NCBI GenBank assembly: GCA_052244495.1
Contig: JBQPXH010000003.1
Direction: 5' to 3' (one strand)
Length of the DNA stretch: 64,000 bases
Source of the DNA: Cereibacter_A sp052244495
GTDB lineage: Bacteria; Pseudomonadota; Alphaproteobacteria; Rhodobacterales; Rhodobacteraceae
The position numbers were made by a program, and so were the translations under genes. Shown here one piece after another: positions 62,025 to 64,000 of the stretch; position 1 is the stretch's first letter, and each line of letters begins with the position of its first letter. The notes beneath the pieces were generated by a model. That model searched no databases. It had not been told where the DNA came from and saw nothing but the letters and a program-made list of their open reading frames with translations.

Positions 62025-62663
62025 ATGGACCATGACGATTTCAAGTTCGAACCGATCCCTGGCCTTCCCGAGCGTCCTCCGGTGGGCGAGACCCTGCTGT
62101 GGCAGGGCCGCCCGGCGGCTTTCGCCCTCGCGCGCGAGGCCTACAAGGTCAACTGGATCGCGGGCTACTTCGCGCTGATCGTGATCTGGCGCGGCTCGAT
62201 GGGCTGGAGCGACGGCGGCCTGCCGATGGCGCTGGCCTATGGCCTGCCCTACGCCGGCATGGGCGTCGCCACCTACCTTCTGCTGCTGCTGGGCGCCTTC
62301 TGGCAGTCGCGCGCCACGATCTACTCGATCACCACGGCCCGCGTGATCCTGCGGATCGGCGCGGCCCTCTCGGTCACGCTGAACCTGCCCTTCAAGCAGC
62401 TCGATACCGCAGCGCTCGACCTGCGCAAGTCCGGCATCGGCACCATCGCGATGAAGATGAAGGCGCCGAACCGGATCTCGAAGCTCGTGTGCTGGCCCCA
62501 CATCCGCCCCTGGAAATGGCGGGGCGAGCCGGCGATGCGCTGCATCCCGGATGCCGAGCGCGTGGCGCGGATCCTCGCCGATGCGGCAGAGTCGCGGCTA
62601 TCCGTCCCCACCATCTCCCGCGCAGACGAGGCCGTTCCGGCACATGCGGTGCCGGCCGCCTGA
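62025..62663 (+). CDS. puhB: PuhB, reaction centre assembly protein
   Basis: 212 residues. Two or three hydrophobic segments near 45-105, then a pleckstrin-homology-like YIP-type domain (ATIYSITTARVILRIGAALS). PuhB is a dimeric inner-membrane factor needed for assembly of the reaction centre. ATG follows GAGGAGACGACC. Confidence 0.94.
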   Translation: MDHDDFKFEPIPGLPERPPVGETLLWQGRPAAFALAREAYKVNWIAGYFALIVIWRGSMGWSDGGLPMALAYGLPYAGMGVATYLLLLLGAFWQSRATIYSITTARVILRIGAALSVTLNLPFKQLDTAALDLRKSGIGTIAMKMKAPNRISKLVCWPHIRPWKWRGEPAMRCIPDAERVARILADAAESRLSVPTISRADEAVPAHAVPAA

Positions 62664-62743
62664 GACCGGCTGCAGCGCGCCCAAGATCCACGACCGCGCG
62701 GCGCCGTTGAGCGGCGCCCCCGGCCAGACCCCGCAGGAACATC

Positions 62744-63208
62744 ATGATGACCGCACCCAACTCCCGCCGTCCCCAAAGCGACAAGGAGAAGGAGCTGATC
62801 CCGCCCTTCCTGCTCAAGTCGATGTTCGCGCTTGCGCTCGGCTCGCTGCTCATGGTCAGCTGGGCAGTCTGGACAGGCCGCGAACCCACCGGGCAGCCTC
62901 AGGACGCCCCGGTGGTGGCCGAGCGGCAGATCGTGCTCGTCGGCCTTGGCGAGCAGGCCGTTGCGGTTCGCACGCCGGAAGGCGAGACCCTTTTCGAAGC
63001 CGAGAACGGCGGCTTCGTCACCGTGATCCAGATCGGCCTGAGGCGCGCCCGCACCGTGCACAGGGTCGAGGACAACCCGCCCGTGCGGTTGGTGAAGTAC
63101 GAGAACGGCAGACTTTCCCTGCAGGATGACGCAACCGGCTGGAGCGCCGAGCTCCAGGCATTCGGACCCGACAACGAGGCCGCTTTCGAGCGGATGCTGT
63201 CCGAATGA
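62744..63208 (+). CDS. puhC: PuhC, photosynthetic complex assembly protein
   Basis: 154 residues. Short cytoplasmic head, one membrane helix (about 27-45), then a periplasmic domain of about 105 residues. PuhC is required for normal core complex formation in R. capsulatus. Two adjacent ATG codons (62744, 62747) follow CAGGAACATC; either could serve. Confidence 0.9.
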   Translation: MMTAPNSRRPQSDKEKELIPPFLLKSMFALALGSLLMVSWAVWTGREPTGQPQDAPVVAERQIVLVGLGEQAVAVRTPEGETLFEAENGGFVTVIQIGLRRARTVHRVEDNPPVRLVKYENGRLSLQDDATGWSAELQAFGPDNEAAFERMLSE

Positions 63209-63229
63209 CGCCAAGAGAAGGGAACCCCC

Positions 63230-63526
63230 ATGGGTCTGTTCACGAAACAAGCGGAAGAGGTGCCCTGCACCGTTGAGGTAAGTCACCGGTTCGAGTCTCT
63301 GCATGCGCATGTGCGCTTCGAAAACGGCGCCATCGTCCATCCGGGCGATGAGGTTCTGGTTCACGGCTCGCCGGTCCTGGCGGCCTTCGGTGAGGTGGTG
63401 GTCGAGGAGCGCACCGCCACCATCACCCGCGCCTCGCAGGTCGAGCGTCTCTGGACGCGCCTGACGGGTGACCTTGGAGCCATGGAACTCTGCGAGTTCT
63501 CCTTCTCCGAGCAGGTGACGCTGTGA
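63230..63526 (+). CDS. Conserved small protein between puhC and acsF
   Basis: 98 residues, soluble, beta-rich (CTVEVSHRFESLHAHVRFENG; HGSPVLAAFGEVVVEERTAT). I know no function. R. capsulatus has a short frame at the same location (orf55/puhD), but I cannot show that this is its counterpart. Its stop is overlapped by the acsF GTG (GTGA), suggesting a linked role, perhaps with AcsF. Ribosome site AAGGGAACCCCC. Confidence 0.75.
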   Translation: MGLFTKQAEEVPCTVEVSHRFESLHAHVRFENGAIVHPGDEVLVHGSPVLAAFGEVVVEERTATITRASQVERLWTRLTGDLGAMELCEFSFSEQVTL

Positions 63527-64000
63527 ACGCGTCTCCCGGAGATCTCTCCCCCGTCCTGAGCCCCGAGGCCGTGGCCGACACCACCTCGATGGCCACCGAG
63601 ACCCACATCCTCAATCCCCGGTTCTACACCACCGATTTCGACGAACTGGACCGCATCGACGTGACCCCGGTCCGCAAGGACTGGGACGAGCTCATCGCCG
63701 AGATGAAGGCGGACCCGAACAAGTCCCACTTCAAGAAGACCGACGCCTGGGACCGGATCGACTGGGACGGAATGGACCCTGCCCTGCGGGTGGAGTTCAT
63801 CGACTTCCTCGTGTCCTCCTGCACCGCAGAATTCTCGGGCTGCGTGCTCTACAAGGAGATGAAGCGGCGCGGCTCGAACCCCGACATCTGCGAGCTGTTC
63901 AACTACATGGCGCGCGACGAGGCGCGGCACGCGGGCTTCATCAACGACGCCCTGCGCGAGGCAGGCGTGGCGGTGAACCTCGGCTTCCTGACCAAGGCCA
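63523..64000 (+). CDS. acsF: Aerobic Mg-protoporphyrin monomethyl ester cyclase, 5' part
   Basis: First 159 residues; the gene continues beyond the window. Start GTG 63523 overlaps the upstream stop. The di-iron motif pieces are visible: CTAEFSGCVLYKE (about 101-113) and ARDEARHAGFINDA (about 131-144). AcsF uses oxygen to form ring E, the same step BchE does anaerobically. Its homologues are about 340-360 residues. Confidence 0.95.
   Translation, partial: MNASPGDLSPVLSPEAVADTTSMATETHILNPRFYTTDFDELDRIDVTPVRKDWDELIAEMKADPNKSHFKKTDAWDRIDWDGMDPALRVEFIDFLVSSCTAEFSGCVLYKEMKRRGSNPDICELFNYMARDEARHAGFINDALREAGVAVNLGFLTKA

Overview
The window is the photosynthesis gene cluster (PGC) of a purple non-sulfur alphaproteobacterium of the Rhodobacter/Cereibacter sphaeroides group, plus about 18.6 kb of ordinary chromosome on its left. 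Evidence for the group: very high GC, the gene order crtEF-bchCXYZ-pufQKBALMX-dxs, a genuine pufX, tspO beside crtB, a 20-codon pufK, and PpsR/PpaA regulators. Several proteins (PufX, PuhA, TspO, PpsR) differ at scattered positions from the strain 2.4.1 sequences as I remember them, so this is probably another strain or a sister species (inference from memory, not from a search).

Left flank (1-18645): the 5' part of a DUF3422 gene, pntAB transhydrogenase, a small membrane methyltransferase-like protein, kynureninase, an L,D-transpeptidase lipoprotein, a class I glutamine amidotransferase (PuuD type), a class V aminotransferase, an MsbA-like ABC exporter overlapping a YgfZ-type protein, EF-P, two small conserved proteins, a pcm-tolC pair and a FAD amine oxidase-like protein. 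None of these is obviously photosynthetic.

PGC: dxs (isoprenoid precursor supply) lies just downstream of the puf operon (LH1 and reaction centre L, M, PufX). The puf genes continue leftward from the minus-strand superoperon crtE-crtF-bchC-bchX-bchY-bchZ-pufQ. Divergent from crtE are crtD and crtC (carotenoids). tspO, crtB and crtI run on the minus strand, and crtA-bchI-bchD-bchO run divergently on the plus strand. idi, bchP, a PucC-like transporter, bchG, bchJ and bchE form a minus-strand operon read from bchE to idi. The repressor ppsR and its antirepressor ppaA follow on the minus strand. The right arm is a plus-strand operon, bchF-bchN-bchB-bchH-bchL-bchM-lhaA-puhA-puhB-puhC-small ORF-acsF, and acsF is cut by the window end. 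Together these encode almost the whole route from protoporphyrin IX to bacteriochlorophyll a, the spheroidene/spheroidenone pathway, the reaction centre and LH1, and assembly factors.

Regulation visible in the DNA: perfect PpsR boxes (TGT-N12-ACA) lie in the bchC/crtF gap (two), the crtE/crtD gap (three, the last touching the crtD start codon), the crtI/crtA gap (one perfect, one with N13), in front of bchE (one) and between ppaA and bchF (two). Stem-loops sit between pufA and pufL, in pufK, after pufX and after puhA. Gene overlaps of the ATGA, GTGA and TGATG type are frequent. Two genes, bchD and crtC, have no ordinary start codon where one is expected; these are the most unusual observations. 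I see no tRNA, rRNA, insertion sequence, CRISPR array or wholly novel gene system.
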